Source: Cadophora sp. MPI-SDFR-AT-0126
Lineage: Eukaryota; Ascomycota; Leotiomycetes; Helotiales; Ploettnerulaceae
Direction: 5' to 3'
Assembly (NCBI GenBank): GCA_020747065.1
Contig: JAGMVK010000019.1
Span: 620,001 to 684,000 of the forward strand
Length of the DNA stretch: 64,000 bases
Notes under the pieces: model-generated
Seen by the model: only the letters and a program-made list of their open reading frames with translations
What the model was told of the DNA's origin: nothing
The model's database searches: none
In this document: piece by piece, positions 44,831 to 57,183 of the stretch
How positions within the stretch are numbered: the first letter of the stretch is position 1
How the letters are laid out: every line of letters starts with the position of its first letter
Made by a program: the position numbers and the translations under genes

Positions 44831-46923
44831 ATGCCGACGCTAGAGAAGCTTCCATGGGGACACCGCTGGCGTTCGTCAACTACATTTACCTTGGTAGCTA
44901 TCGTCATGGCTCTCTTCACCGGTATGTCTTCATCCTGATATATTGCATTACTGCTCAAGAAACGACATCTCGACTTTTACGACCCCATACCAAACAACTT
45001 GAGGTGGATCAACACAAGTCAAGCTTCCCACTCTCTGCGCTGTCCTTAACCGTGAACTACATCCCAATCCTCGTCCTTAGCTAACAAATTCTAGACGTCT
45101 TTCTCTACGGCTTCATCGTGCCCGTTTTACCATACATGATAGAAGAACGGCTCAACGTAGACAAGTCCAAGACGCAATCGATAACATTGTTCTTACTGTC
45201 CGAGAGTGCGCTAGTTGGTTTCTTCGCTAGTATCATCGTTGGCCACATCGCGGATCGGATTTCGAACAAAAGGACTCTACTTTTATATTCTCTTGGTGCT
45301 GCGATGGTGGGATCGTTGGGGCTGGCAATTGCTAGGTCTGGTATGTGTATCTCGTCGTACTTGACCGTGAGCGAAAGACATCTCCTCTGCCCGCTCTGCT
45401 TTGGATTATTCAGTGGAGTCGGCAGGTGTTCTTTCACTGTTAATTACCTTCTGTATATCGCGTCGAGATCTACTACATATATACTTTGCCAAGTGAGACT
45501 GAGCTTGAGATAAAACAACGCTGACTTCATTCATCAGCTGCCGTGCTCTTCATAAGCCGATTCATTCAGGCTTTCGCCAGCAACGCCATCTTTGTAATCG
45601 GCTTAGCGACTATGGCCGAGACCATTCCCTCTGACAGGATGGGCCAGGCTATGGGTCTGGTCACCATGGCTGCTTCCGTGGGAACTTCTACGGGAACGAT
45701 GCTGGCGGGAGTCTTGTTGGAGTTGATTGGGTATTGGCTGACTTGGTGTACGGCGTTTGCGTTGCTTGGTATTGATGCTGTGTTGAGGCTGCTCATGATT
45801 GAGAGGAAGAGAGGCGAGTTAGCAAATATCTCCATTCTTCTGAAGGGAAATGAGGATCACAATGCTGAACTGAATGTCAATACAGGCTTAACATTCCCTT
45901 CTCCGGCACAAAGTGAAGCCGCCTCACTCCTCTCCCAAGAATCACTGGAAGAAAATTGTTACTCGTACGGCACCGCTACTCAAACTCACACCACCATCCT
46001 TCCCAACGAACCGTCATCCTCGCCCTCGGAAGAAAAAGAAAAATCAGGCCTTTCGTTCTACATCTTTGTCCTCCAGCAACGCCGTTTCCTCGGCGGCATA
46101 GCATCCTTCATATCCTACTCCATGATCATCGCCAGCTTCGACACCACCCTCCCTCTACACGTCCGCGACGCCTTCAACTGGGGCAGTCTTCAAGCCGGTC
46201 TCTTATTCCTCGCCTTACAAGGCCCGGGTATCTTGCTGGGACCATTGGCTGGGAATCTGAAGGATAAGGTGGGGACTAGGAGTCCTGCTGCGGTGGCGTT
46301 CTTTGTGATTGGGCCGGTGTTGATGATCATGGGTGTGCCCGGGGACGGGAGGTGGAAATGGCAGGGCTGGTTTGATGAAGGATGTAGGGGGGAGGTGGTG
46401 TATACGGTGGGGATGATTGTTGTTGGGTGTATGATTCCGCTTTTGAGCGGGGTGGGGGTTTTGGAGATGACTGGTAAGTATCTAAGCAGATCCACAGGTT
46501 CCTGGTGTAACGGTGCTCGCGGTGTTCATATCCATTAGATACAGGGTTTGCTGACTGATAACTCTTTAGCCGCCATAGAAGAGATTCAAATCGAATGTCC
46601 CCAGATCTTCGGTCCTCGCGGTGGCAATTCACGCGCTATTTCGATTGCCAATATGAGCTGGATCATTGGGATTTTCATAGGTCCTATCATTTCCGGTGTG
46701 TTGATAGATAAGGTTGGGTACTTTCAAACGAATTGTATTCTAGGTTTGTTCCAATGCCCCATTTCTCGCAGTTTGTGGCGCGTTCTAATGAGAAGTAGCT
46801 GCTCTGTGCATTTTGTCCGGGTTGAATGCTTTGTTTAGCCTGGGTCCGAAAGGACGAGTGAGAAATGAGCGTGAAGATACTGGGGAAACTGGGAATGGAC
46901 GGTGTAGTGGAAGGAGTGCTTGA
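44831..46923 (+). CDS. Major facilitator superfamily transporter, DHA/vesicular amine type
   Basis: Predicted proton-coupled exporter of small molecules in a plasma or internal membrane. Five exons (44831-44921, 45095-45340, 45538-46473, 46570-46743, 46799-46923) give 523 residues. The first exon reads MPTLEKLPWGHRWRSSTTFT and enters helix 1, and the second starts DVFLYGFIVPVLPYMIEERL. Motif A is visible as GHIADRISNKRTLLL, and the family pattern continues with FIQAFASNAIFVIGLATMAE and GIYWLT-like turns. A hydrophilic central loop of about 90 residues, rich in Ser and Pro, precedes a second half starting FYIFVLQQRRFLGGI. Twelve helices are expected. The last exon may use either of two AG sites three bases apart. 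By proximity it may export a product of the aminotransferase/methyltransferase pair. Confidence 0.85.
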
Positions 46924-49377
46924 CAGGGTGTACATTATGTAGACTGTATGATAAGCAGCGTTTATAGACTTCTTTTTCGCATGTGCATTGATTAGGTTAC
47001 AGTGAGCCTCTTCTCCCGCATATTTTGGCGAAGCGAGCGTATCCTCGCTGGTGGCTGGAACGTGAACGTGATGCTCCAAGCATATGATACTGGATAAGCA
47101 CAGAGATAAGTAAAGTTATTAGTTGAAAGTATCAGATTTGCAGAAACTCTAGCTTTCTTGACTCTCATCATAGTCAGAAACAAAGGGAAGACTCATGAAT
47201 CGAAACTTGGAAGCATTCGGAGTCACGTGAAGTGACAAAACTTCGTTGTTAAGCTGGATCCTCCTGCTTACCTGATATGTGTACTTGCAAAAAAGCTAAA
47301 TAGAGAACATTGTAATCAACTCTAACCCCTGGAAGGATTCGACATAAATAGGTCCAGTCCTGGATTTCGCATAACAAGCGTCGTTGCCTCTTACCATCAG
47401 CAAACAATGAGGCGTTTCTTACCCCTGAATTCCAGTATGCAGTAAGCCGTAAGAGGAAAGCCGGAAATCCTTTTTATTCCTTCGACATCTTATCGGCTGA
47501 TTCATTTCGAATTACTCAGTTCTCTTATCCTCCCTCTCGAGTATCTTCCATGATCTTCACCGTCTATGGGAGTCAGATCTTGGCGGCGGAAAGAGTGTGG
47601 AATGATGCAAGATGCCTTGCAGAATGGACCCTCTATCCGAAAGCGGAATACAGCAACTAACGTGCAGAAATAAACCCGGAAAAATTAGTACAGTCGAAGT
47701 GAAGATATGATCTTAGAATGTCTTCGAGCAACATCGGCTCGCTTAGGCTATGAAAAAGGAAAAGGAGATTACCACTATAGTTGGTATGCTATACTACGCT
47801 GTGTCTTGTATTTTCTTCTCATGTCTAACCTCTTCCAGGGACAGGGGGTCCTCATACGATGTCATCTTAAGAAGTATAGTTTGATTTGAAATCACGTGGA
47901 GCTACTCGGTCCACAGAATGAGGATGTTCCCGCCGCCTTGCGCGACGCCTCTGTTGTTCTGACGCCTCGATTGGCCTGCATCTTTTGTGCTGCTGCTGCA
48001 CACCCTTGTTGACTCAACTTTTTTTTTTTCTTTCGTGCGTTCGCTCTTGCCCAGAATTTGATTGTTGACAACGCATCAAACACTCCTTCAAGTTAAAAAT
48101 ACTTCCGTGCCCGAACAGACGCCACTCAGCTGCCATCAGCCAGAGAAGAGCAGACAGAGCAGGCACTGGACAGTCTACGACCAAGGGGCGAGTCTTCCCG
48201 TCGAGTCGAGGCGAGTCATCCCACCATACAATAAACCCGGACGGGTTTACTCGCAAGAATTGCATCCACGATAGAGGGACACAATACCACAATACACCAT
48301 CCCACACTGGCAGAGGCACGAATTCTCCGGTATCCTACCACAGCCGCAGACGCGTAGGGAATAATTCGACGATAGGAGGCCTTACGGACCGGTCCAGTCC
48401 AATACAGGCGAATTCAATCCATACAGGACCTTCCATTCGCTTGCATTGCTGCCCGACACAGACAGACAGGTCAACCCGGCTGGCTGCTCTGCTTTGCTCA
48501 CTTTGCTTTGCTCGCCTATGCTTCTTTACTTTTCTCTTACTACCTAGTACCTATGTACCCTGCCCTGGCTTGTCTGGTCCCTATCCTAGCTCCCTGTTTG
48601 CCCTATCTGACGGACTGACTGACTGACTGACTGCCAGCCTGCCTGCAGCCCAGTCCAGTCCAGATCTTCCCGTGCCTCTCCGCATCCTGCTCTTCTCGCC
48701 CTGCCACGAGTTGTGTGGAAGTGGAGTGCGTTGTGGGATCTCGGGAAAAAGTCCCATCTGCTGGGTTGGGCGTCAGGTCTGGTCTCCGGCCAATATCTGC
48801 ACCAAGTATAAGTTTTCGGCTTGCCGCACATTTCCTCCTCTAACTCCCCCCATCCCAGATTTATCTCGGACACCTCACACCTTAACGTACACCTCCACCT
48901 CACACATCACACACACCTCACTTGTCTTCATTCCGAAACAAGTGTACCCCTTTTTTATCTGAGCAAGCAACGCCAGTCTTTCTTCTTCCCCATACTATAA
49001 GCAAAGCCCATAATTGGTCGCCCTGCTTGCTGATCCTCGGCGCCTACCCCTACAGCCCTCCTTCCGCGAGCCAGCGAGAGTTCGACTTGGGACCCAAGGA
49101 CCGAACAATAAGAGTTCTAGGAGATACGACACCTCCTTTTCACTCTCCACCAAGAATAGCCTGTCTTTTTGGATTGCTTCAAGTTGCGCGGCCCCTGGCA
49201 TCCGAGCTTTCTTCTACAGATTGATTATCATGAACTGCAATCCTCCTCGGCTTCCTTCTCCCTTGTTGGAGACACACATACCGCAGGCGTTAACGCCTTG
49301 AGACACGCCATTACCATTTCCCTCACAGTGCCAAAGCACACCAGACAGTACGAAATACAAACTACGACGGAGTAGCC
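46924..49377. other. Long intergenic region and leader of the 49.4-kb gene
   Basis: 2.45 kb without a supported gene. CACGTG occurs at 47224 and 47893. From about 48050 on the sequence is pyrimidine-rich with CTGA and CAGAC-type repeats and runs uninterrupted into the next gene, consistent with a long promoter and 5' untranslated region of the gene at 49378. Confidence 0.5.
48607..48632 (+). repeat. (CTGA)n tetranucleotide repeat
   Basis: CTGACGGACTGACTGACTGACTGACTG: about six near-perfect units within the pyrimidine-rich leader upstream of the gene at 49378. Confidence 0.85.
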
Positions 49378-50313
49378 ATGCGGCCTACAACACCCAATTA
49401 CAACTTCGCCCAGCAGGCAGGGCCCTCCTCTCCCCCTCAGACGCCTACAACGGCCTCCGCATCATTCAAATATAAGAATCGGCGGAATGGCATGCATTTT
49501 GATCCTACCCAGCTGCCAAAGCATAATGGTACCATAACCCCGAACGGCAATGGCCCTCACTTCTATTACACTCCGTCCAACAAGCCTGCAGATCTCTCCC
49601 CTCGATCTTCCTCTCCCGACTCCTCGACGCACCACTCGGATTCCAGTGACAGTCCCCCACGATCCCTCTCATCCTCACCCATCCCACCTTTCTCCGAATC
49701 TCCTCCCCGAAAACAAACAAGAGCAGTGGTGGAGGGTAACTTCACGCTCGAGGAGTTTGGTGAGAGCGATTACGAAGAATGGGATTCGGATGACGAGGAT
49801 GTGATCCGGCCGCACCAGTATGAAGATGCGGAGAGCGACCGAGCGGCTTCTGTGCGATCCATTCCTCGCAGCGAGATCGACCCGCGTGTCCTCCACGACT
49901 TCAAGAACCTACACTGCGAGACTACTGAAGACGAAAGGGAAATATGGCTCGAGCAGCAGAGGGCGGAGAAGCGACGCAAGCGCAGGAGTTCGGGAAGCGT
50001 ACAGAAACGGACTATAAGCCAGAGTATTGGCAGCGATACGGACGAGGAGGATTTGAAGCCGGTCACGTTCGAGGGCGCCAATGAGATTGGATCGAGTGCT
50101 AGGAGATTGCGGAGGAAGACTAAGGGCGAGAGAACGAGCCTGATATTCGACGATCCACCTCCCAGGATCGATGAAGAAGATGAGGGCCCTGAGAGTGTGG
50201 AGGAGATTATTGAGGTCAATGAAGGCGAGACGGATGTCGAAGGAGGAGATTTAAGAGAATTGCCATACTTCCGATATGTCCAAGATATGGATGTCGATTC
50301 GGATGATGATTGA
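49378..50313 (+). CDS. Conserved fungal acidic protein of unknown function
   Basis: A single exon of 311 residues starting MRPTTPNYNFAQQAG. The first 110 residues are Ser/Pro-rich and look disordered. The middle carries acidic stretches (SDYEEWDSDDEDVIRP) and a more conserved core: IDPRVLHDFKNLHCETTEDE, REIWLEQQRAEKRRKRRSSG with a basic nuclear-signal-like run, SIGSDTDEEDLKPVTFEG, SSARRLRRKTKGERTSLIFD and DPPPRIDEEDEG. The end is acidic, DMDVDSDDD. The core arrangement is familiar from many uncharacterised ascomycete proteins, but no function is known to me. A nuclear or regulatory role is inferred from composition only. The unusually long leader suggests translational or transcriptional control. 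Confidence 0.75.
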   Translation: MRPTTPNYNFAQQAGPSSPPQTPTTASASFKYKNRRNGMHFDPTQLPKHNGTITPNGNGPHFYYTPSNKPADLSPRSSSPDSSTHHSDSSDSPPRSLSSSPIPPFSESPPRKQTRAVVEGNFTLEEFGESDYEEWDSDDEDVIRPHQYEDAESDRAASVRSIPRSEIDPRVLHDFKNLHCETTEDEREIWLEQQRAEKRRKRRSSGSVQKRTISQSIGSDTDEEDLKPVTFEGANEIGSSARRLRRKTKGERTSLIFDDPPPRIDEEDEGPESVEEIIEVNEGETDVEGGDLRELPYFRYVQDMDVDSDDD

Positions 50314-51266
50314 GGTCACATACGTGGGCTCTCTTGGCCATGGATAATGAGTGATGAGCAACGAACCAGGCAATGTTATGATTGATGACTATAGACTTAG
50401 GATGATGGAGAAAGTATACCGATATGGAGCTGGGCTTGGGCATCGGCATCAACTGCATTGCTTTGGAGGATTTCGGTTAGCATAGCGTTTGGGTTCATTT
50501 GACAAATCTGCGCAGAAGGCATAGCGTTTAGACTTGTTTGTTCGCACAATTGAGTTGTTTGCTGCTCTTCAGGTCAAGTCTTTACTTTCAATGGCTGGCT
50601 ATGTGGTGGCATTTGAGCAGGCGAGAGAGTCGGCCAGAGACTTATTTACCATGTTAGGAACTTACAAGTCTACAAGATACCTTCCTCTACTGAACTCCAT
50701 ATCCCCCTGATCTTGAAATGGCCCAAGTATTTAGTAATTGTAATCCAATAGCAGCGCCTGAGTTGACTACAATCCTCAAGAAGAGACAAGTTTTGAGATA
50801 TTGTTCACCTTGTCTATTGCAAGGTAAGGTCCCAGGATGCCACTCTTTTGTATTAGAAGGAATTACTACTGAACTTAAATTGTGCTGCACGTACAGCAGA
50901 ATAAGCATACCTGGTAGTCTACTTCTAGATTCCTTCTGGGTCATAGCAGAACCGTATTTGACAGGACTTCTCCCAAATAGATGTTCATCAAGTAAAGATC
51001 CCTATACTAGCTTGAGAAAGTGTTTATCCTCGTCTTCCTTGTGACATATCCAATACGGGTAAAGTGCGGCTGAATGCGGCCGCCCAACTAAAGATCGATC
51101 AGCAACCTCATCTGGACATTGCATCACTTCACTCCCCACCTCGAATCTGTCTGTTCAACGTTGCGAATTAGTACGCCATATTCGAAGAGCAATTATTGTC
51201 TAGTTACTATTGGTTTATTATCGACAGAGTACCTGTATTCATAGGTAACATCCATACATTGACACG
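50314..51266. other. Intergenic, promoter of TAF12
   Basis: 953 bases. A 108-codon open frame at 50718 lacks support. No gene called. Confidence 0.5.
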
Positions 51267-53384
51267 ATGAATAACGGTCAGCAAGGCGGCCCTGCCCCCC
51301 AGGGTCAGCCTTCAGGAGCGCAACAGCAGCAGCAGCAGCGTAAGATTCCCCTGTTCAAGCCAGAGCAGATGAGGGGTCTGCCCGAACCATTTACAGCAGA
51401 AGAGAGAGCAAAGTGGGAGCAGGGTTTAAGGTCGCTGTGGAACCAGATTGAGCAGAATGGAGCCGACACCCAACCACACTTAGAAGCGAAGCGCAAGCTC
51501 ATGGACTTCTCGAGAACACTTGCAACCAAACTACAAGCTGCGAAGCAGAAAGCCCAGCAGCAGGGTCAGCCAGGACAACAGGGACAGTCGAGTCAACAAG
51601 GACAACAGCAACCTCAGCAAGGAGGAGCGCCCCGTCCTCCCAGTCAAGGTCAGCCACAACAGAACCAAGGACAAGGAGGAGACAATAGTGGTGGAGGGAC
51701 AAGTCCTGTCCAGCAAAGGCAACAACCCAAAATCAGCCCAAAGTTGATGGAACATGTCACCAACTTCCCATACGTTCTTCCTCCGAACATGGCTCCAAAC
51801 ACCCAAGAAGCTATGAAATGGATTCAAGAGGCGAAGCAGAAGTATCTGAAGGCCTTGGTCAACATGGAGTCCTGTTCGGCTCGCGTAACTGCTTTGGATG
51901 GGTTGATTGCGAAGCGAAACGAAGAGGGAAAACCACTGAGTCCAGAAGAGGAAAAGGACTTTAAGGAAAAGAAAGATGCTGCCCACAAATCACACTCGGA
52001 GGTAAAGAGCTTTGTGGAAAGCTTCCGGGCTCAACAGGCGCAGTTCAGAGCTGCTTCTCAGTCTCAGGGACAAGGAAGTGGTTCTCCAGATGCCAATCGA
52101 CCTGGTCCAAATGCCAGCAATGGTGGGCAAGCTCCTCCTCGACCACAAATGAACCCTCAGCAAGTCCCAAACCCAACGCAGACTGTCAATGCCGCCATAG
52201 AAGCAGCCAGGAACCAGCAGATGGGCGGAGGACGTCCTATGCAACAGATGCAGCAGCAAAATGCCCAGATGTCACAACCCCCTCAGATGCCGAACCAGAA
52301 TGCCCCCGCTGGTGCTGGTCAAGGGCAAATGCCTAACATCAAGACGGAGGCTGGAATGCCGGCGCAAATCAATACTGCCATCACACAAATGCAGGGAAAC
52401 CAAAGGCCCATGCAAACAAATTCACCACAGTCAGCCGTCCCACGATCCGCTGGTGTCCCTCAATCAGCTACTTCGCAAGGTCCACAACAGCAACAAATTC
52501 CCCAGCCTTTGTCACAATCCGACGCATTTCAAAGCGCCGCTAGATCGTATTCAAACCAAGCCCCTCCAAATGTGATGGGCCATTCTCACCCGACCGCTCC
52601 CCGATCCGAAACGAACGTTATAACAAATAAAATGCCCATCCCCAAGCACCTTCCCGAGCGAGCAACACAACCACCTCAACCCGTACAAATGCAGCAAGCA
52701 CGCCCAACCTACTCAGGAGGACCGTCCAACGGTGGCAGCGTCATCTCCCAACCAGTCATTCCAAAGACACCAGGTTACAGCATGGAGGGTGAAGGTGATC
52801 GTGTCTTGAGCAAGAAGAAGCTTGATGAGTTGGTTCGTCAGGTTACCGGTGGTGGTCAGGGACTGGATGGTGGAGAGGGATTGACTCCTGATGTTGAAGA
52901 GGTATGTGATGTTTCAGCTTTTCTCATTGCGTCTTCTAGTCGCGATTTTTGGTCCCATTTTGGTCCCATTTTGGTGTCATGATCCAGTCCTATGCGATTT
53001 TCCCTCATAGCAGATCTGTCTTCGAAGTCACCTTCGATATGCCACATTTCACATTCTAAACTTCGAGCACAGACGATTTTATTTTTCTCACTTTCGTCTG
53101 CGAGATCACAAAGCTAACTTCCATAGTCCATACTTAACGTCGCTGATAACTTCGTTGATCAAGTCCTCCAAGCCGCCTGCAAGAACGCTAAGGAACGCGG
53201 GAGCAAAATTCTCGAGATCCGCGACATCCAACTCACCCTCGAGCGTGGCTATAACATCCGTATTCCTGGCTATTCCAGTGATGAGATCCGTACCGTCCGC
53301 AAGATCCAACCTTCCCCAGCTTGGATCTCGAAGATGAGTGCTGTTCAAGCTGCCAAGGTCACTGGTGGCAAGAATACTGATTAA
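51267..53384 (+). CDS. TAF12: TFIID/SAGA subunit TAF12
   Basis: Histone-fold TBP-associated factor that pairs with TAF4 in TFIID and with Ada1 in SAGA. Two exons, 51267-52901 and 53127-53384, give 630 residues. Residues 1-500 are Gln/Pro/Asn-rich, with a helical segment near the start ([19 protein letters not shown]) and a second one around [19 protein letters not shown]. The C-terminal TFIID 20-kDa histone fold spans about 512-600: [19 protein letters not shown], then [40 protein letters not shown] and [15 protein letters not shown]. The intron falls inside the fold, after TPDVEE. Size and layout match filamentous-fungal TAF12. Confidence 0.93.
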
Positions 53385-54255
53385 GGGTATGTCTTATTGT
53401 ATAGTAGAGGAGAATCGTACTGATCTCGAGGATAAGGAGCATCACTATTTGTAATGGTCATCTGGAGTTTATGGCAGCTTCTTTTTGAAGCCTGGCGTTG
53501 GCTGGTATTAGGAAGGGAAGGCAAAGACATTAAGGCGTTCATTTGGGATCCATCTCTGCATAACGACAGATACTTTGCTCTGCTTTTACTGGGTTATGAT
53601 TCTCGTCTGGAAAATAATGGATGGAATTGACCTGGCAAGGGAAGGAAAAATACTGAGTTGTATACGTTGCATAGGGTTCACTTCATCGCTGATAGCACAT
53701 GCTAATCCATTGACCATCTGATCCGCCCACGTGATGTTTTTTGTTGACCTTTATGGCTGTGATTGTTGTGGTCTTGGGCTATCGAAGTGCATTTATGAAG
53801 CCAACCACCTCATGACAAGTAATTCTTGTGACCGTTTTGCCAGCGAATATTCCATTTCTGATTTGGTGCTGGGAGGTCTGCAGCCCGCTTACCTATTGGC
53901 TTTGTGATCTGAATGCAAGCCAGGCTGAGAGCGGGCCCACATGTAGCAGGCACGGCTGCTTCGCGTCAAGGTTCTGCGTCGGACCTCCATGTCGCTTGCC
54001 GTACCAGCCTTAAGCTTCAACATGTTGTAATCTCAAAGCACAGCTAACCTCGAACATACCACCACCAACAACACCACCCCATCAAACGAAAAAAAGCGAA
54101 TCCTTCCATATCTCTCTCGATACCAGGGAGGTAGCCCCGAGTTCTCGAATATCAACCACAGTCCTGCGAACATCATCGACGCGCTCCATCGAAGCCAAGA
54201 GTACGTCACGGAAGGGCGCCTTTAAGACGCTTGAACGATCAATCAGTCAGTCGAT
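53385..54255. other. Intergenic, promoter of RPN3
   Basis: 871 bases with a CACGTG site at 53728-53733, about 520 bases upstream of RPN3. No Rpn4-type proteasome element was recognised. No gene called. Confidence 0.5.
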
Positions 54256-56126
54256 ATGCCCAGCAAAACACCCCATACAAACGGGGAGAAGCCTGTCGAG
54301 AATGGAATCAATGGTACAAAAGATGTCGAGATGAAGGATGATGCGCCGGCCACGTTGAAGGGTGGCAAGGGCAAGAAGCTGAAGGAAGGTGACGAGGAAA
54401 TGACCGTCGTTGTACCTCCTTCCAAAGGCTCAAAGCTATCAGCTCCTCCTCGAAAGGACACTGATGGTGATGTTGCTATGGATGGGACTGAGGGCGCTGA
54501 AGGGGAGGTTGCTGGTGCTGTCAAGATCGATCCGGTGGCTAAGGCTGTAGCAGGTGCGTAAACACCCATTTCCCCGAGCAGCTGCTCAATACTGACTACG
54601 AGCTTTCCATTGCAGACATCAAGAGCAATTTCCCTCTACTGGAGCGTGCTGTTACCCTATTCGATGCTAGATTTTCCCTTCGAGCTCTCCGGTCGATTTC
54701 TTCCATCCGCAAACGCCTCACACCAGATGTCCTGGCGCAAGTCATCACTGAGACATACCCATCAACAAGTCCTGCTGCAAAGTCACTACTGGTTGCCATC
54801 GACAGGGAAAATGCTACATTTACCAAGACGGCTTCCTCTGAGATGGAGATCGATTCAGAGTCGAAGAAAAGTGCGAAGAAGGAGCAGAAGGAAATCATTC
54901 CTGAAGTTGATATCTTCCTTGGGATCCTGACCCAGATCTACTATCTGGATAATAAAATCAATCAGCGGGGAGCTGAATTCTCGGCATATCTCGCTGAGCG
55001 GATACACACTCTGAACCGCAGAACCTTGGATTCCCTGACTGCCCGTGTATACTTTTACTACTTGTTATTCTGCGAACAGATGGCTCCCCTGCCACCTTCT
55101 CCATCTTCACCCGTCGTTGCTCTCCGGCCTACACTCCTTTCCGCCCTTCGAACAGCTGTTCTACGCAAGGATATCGATACACAGTCTACAGTGATCGTTC
55201 TGTTGTTAAGGAACTACCTGTCAACATTCCACATTGCCCAGGCCGATCTCCTCTTGTCCCACACCAAGTTCCCGGAAACTGCTTCAAATAACCAGGTTGC
55301 TCGGTATCTGTACTATCAAGGCCGCATTCGGGCAATTCAACTGCACTACTCCGATGCACATGAGTATCTGATTGCTGCTACACGAAAGGCTCCTTCAAGT
55401 CCCAGTGCTGCAGGCTTCGCACAGACTGCTCAAAAGCTGTTGCTTGTGGTCCAACTTCTGATGGGAGACATTCCTGAGCGTGCAACTTTCCGGGTTGCCA
55501 GCATGGAGCGTGCTCTTCAACCATACCTCATGCTCGTACAGGCCGTCCGCGTTGGCCTGTTGGGCGAATTTGAGAATGTGATCAATCAGCACGCCGAGAC
55601 GTTCCGCCGCGATGGAACCTACACGCTTATTCTTCGCCTCCGACAAAACGTCATCAAGACCGGCATCCGAATGATGTCGTTGTCCTACTCCCGCATCTCC
55701 CTCCGAGACATCTGCATACGCCTGAAGTTGGACAGTGAGGAGTCTGCGGAGTACATTGTTGCGAAGGCTATCCGTGATGGCGTCATTGAGGCTTCTCTGG
55801 ATCGGGAGAGAGGTTTCATGAAGAGCAAGGAGGTTGGCGACATTTATGCTACGAGAGAGCCTGGCGATGCTTTCCATGATCGTATCCGTGCTTGTCTTAC
55901 CCTCCACGATGAGAGTGTCAAGGTATGTTTACTCGGCTCTTTTACCCCGGAGGACGACTCGCTAATGATTTTTACCTTCTAGGCTATGCGATTCCCCATG
56001 AACCAACACCGACTAGAGCTCAAGAACGCCCAAGAAGCACGAGAGCGCGAACGTGAGATGGCGAAGGAGATTCAGGATGGTGACCTGGACGAGGATGATT
56101 TGGGAGGCGAGTTCGAGGGCTTGTAG
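54256..56126 (+). CDS. RPN3: 26S proteasome regulatory subunit Rpn3
   Basis: PCI-domain scaffold subunit of the 19S lid (PSMD3 in animals). Three exons, 54256-54553, 54616-55922 and 55983-56126, give 582 residues. The first 100 residues are a low-complexity acidic/Lys extension (MPSKTPHTNGEKPVENGING...). The conserved part begins DIKSNFPLLERAVTLFDARF and includes LTARVYFYYLLFCEQM, VIVLLLRNYLSTFHIAQADL and NNQVARYLYYQGRIRAIQLH. The PCI winged helix follows: RISLRDICIRLKLDSEESAE, YIVAKAIRDGVIEASLDRER. The C-terminal exon, AMRFPMNQHRLELKNAQEAR, ends in the acidic EIQDGDLDEDDLGGEFEGL. It is intact. Another lid gene, RPN12, lies in the same window. Confidence 0.95.
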
Positions 56127-57183
56127 AGAGTTTCGAATTGCCGAAATCGATATCGAAACCACCATACATAATCTCGCTGTACACAACCTTGAATGGAATG
56201 GATTGGCTGCAATGGAGGATTCGCATTCTGAGGGGTTGATATGGAATGGAATTGAGGTTTAGAGAAGGGGAGGGGAGAGCAGTTTGGATGATGTTGAGCG
56301 GGGTGGGGTGGATTGAGCAGGGGAGTTGCGGTGAGCTGAGCGATGGGTCTGGTGGTCGGGCATTTGGCAACCTTCATCATATTGTCTTGCTACTACTACT
56401 ACACCTACTTATTTTGATCTTCGTCCCAGCTCTTGTTCCTTGATGCTCGGTCTTGCGAGGTCGAAGTAAGGGAAGCATTGCTGGGACGGGGAGGTGCTAC
56501 ATTAGGTTCTTGCGAACGTCAACAGACAACATTTCCTTTTTTGAAGTTTTGACACTGGATTACGCGTGTGCGTGAATTGCTTGGGTCGCTCGCTGCGCAT
56601 ATGGATCGTGGGCTTGGTGGTGTGGTGTGGTGCATTTGAGCATTCATGCTAGGTACTGTAGTAATTGATCGATAGACATTTCCATGGCTGGCTCATTGAC
56701 ATTCTCACATCTCTGTGGTATAAAATGATAGTCTGTGCGACTTATTCGACTGAGAATCCTATGTAAGTATAATGTGAATAGAGGAAGAAAGAGCGACCCA
56801 GATGTACATCGCGTCGTCATGTAAAATTGTTGCCGCCGATTTGTCACGAAGTCAATCATGCTCTACGGTAGAGACGATACCGTCAAACCGTCAAACTCAA
56901 ATACAAGAACTGATTCGAACTTGTTATGCCCCTCACCTCAATAAATGACGTGCAGCTCAAAACATGTTTTGACGGGGAAAGGCATAGAATAAGCCTGGAG
57001 AAGGTCTTGCGAAAACGGAAAGCGAAGAGGATCAGCCAGAAAATTTCAGCCCATGCTCAAGCGCGAGACAGACCAAATCAGACCAGGACCGACCAGAAAA
57101 AAAGTTTTCTTCCGTTCAAGCACTTTCATTCATCAATTTAATGTGCAGAACCCTGGCAGACAGGAATTTCGCCGATACGTGTA
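56127..57183. other. Intergenic between RPN3 and SAS2-like gene
   Basis: 1.06 kb: the RPN3 3' region and the promoter of the next gene. No gene seen. Confidence 0.5.

Noticed and set aside
39339..46923. A full secondary-metabolite gene cluster
   Set aside because: No polyketide synthase, peptide synthetase, terpene cyclase or pathway regulator is present in the span; only a small enzyme pair and a transporter can be claimed.
50718..51044. 108-codon plus-strand frame upstream of TAF12
   Set aside because: Atypical composition (Cys- and Ser-rich), no domain, and it lies where the TAF12 promoter is expected.
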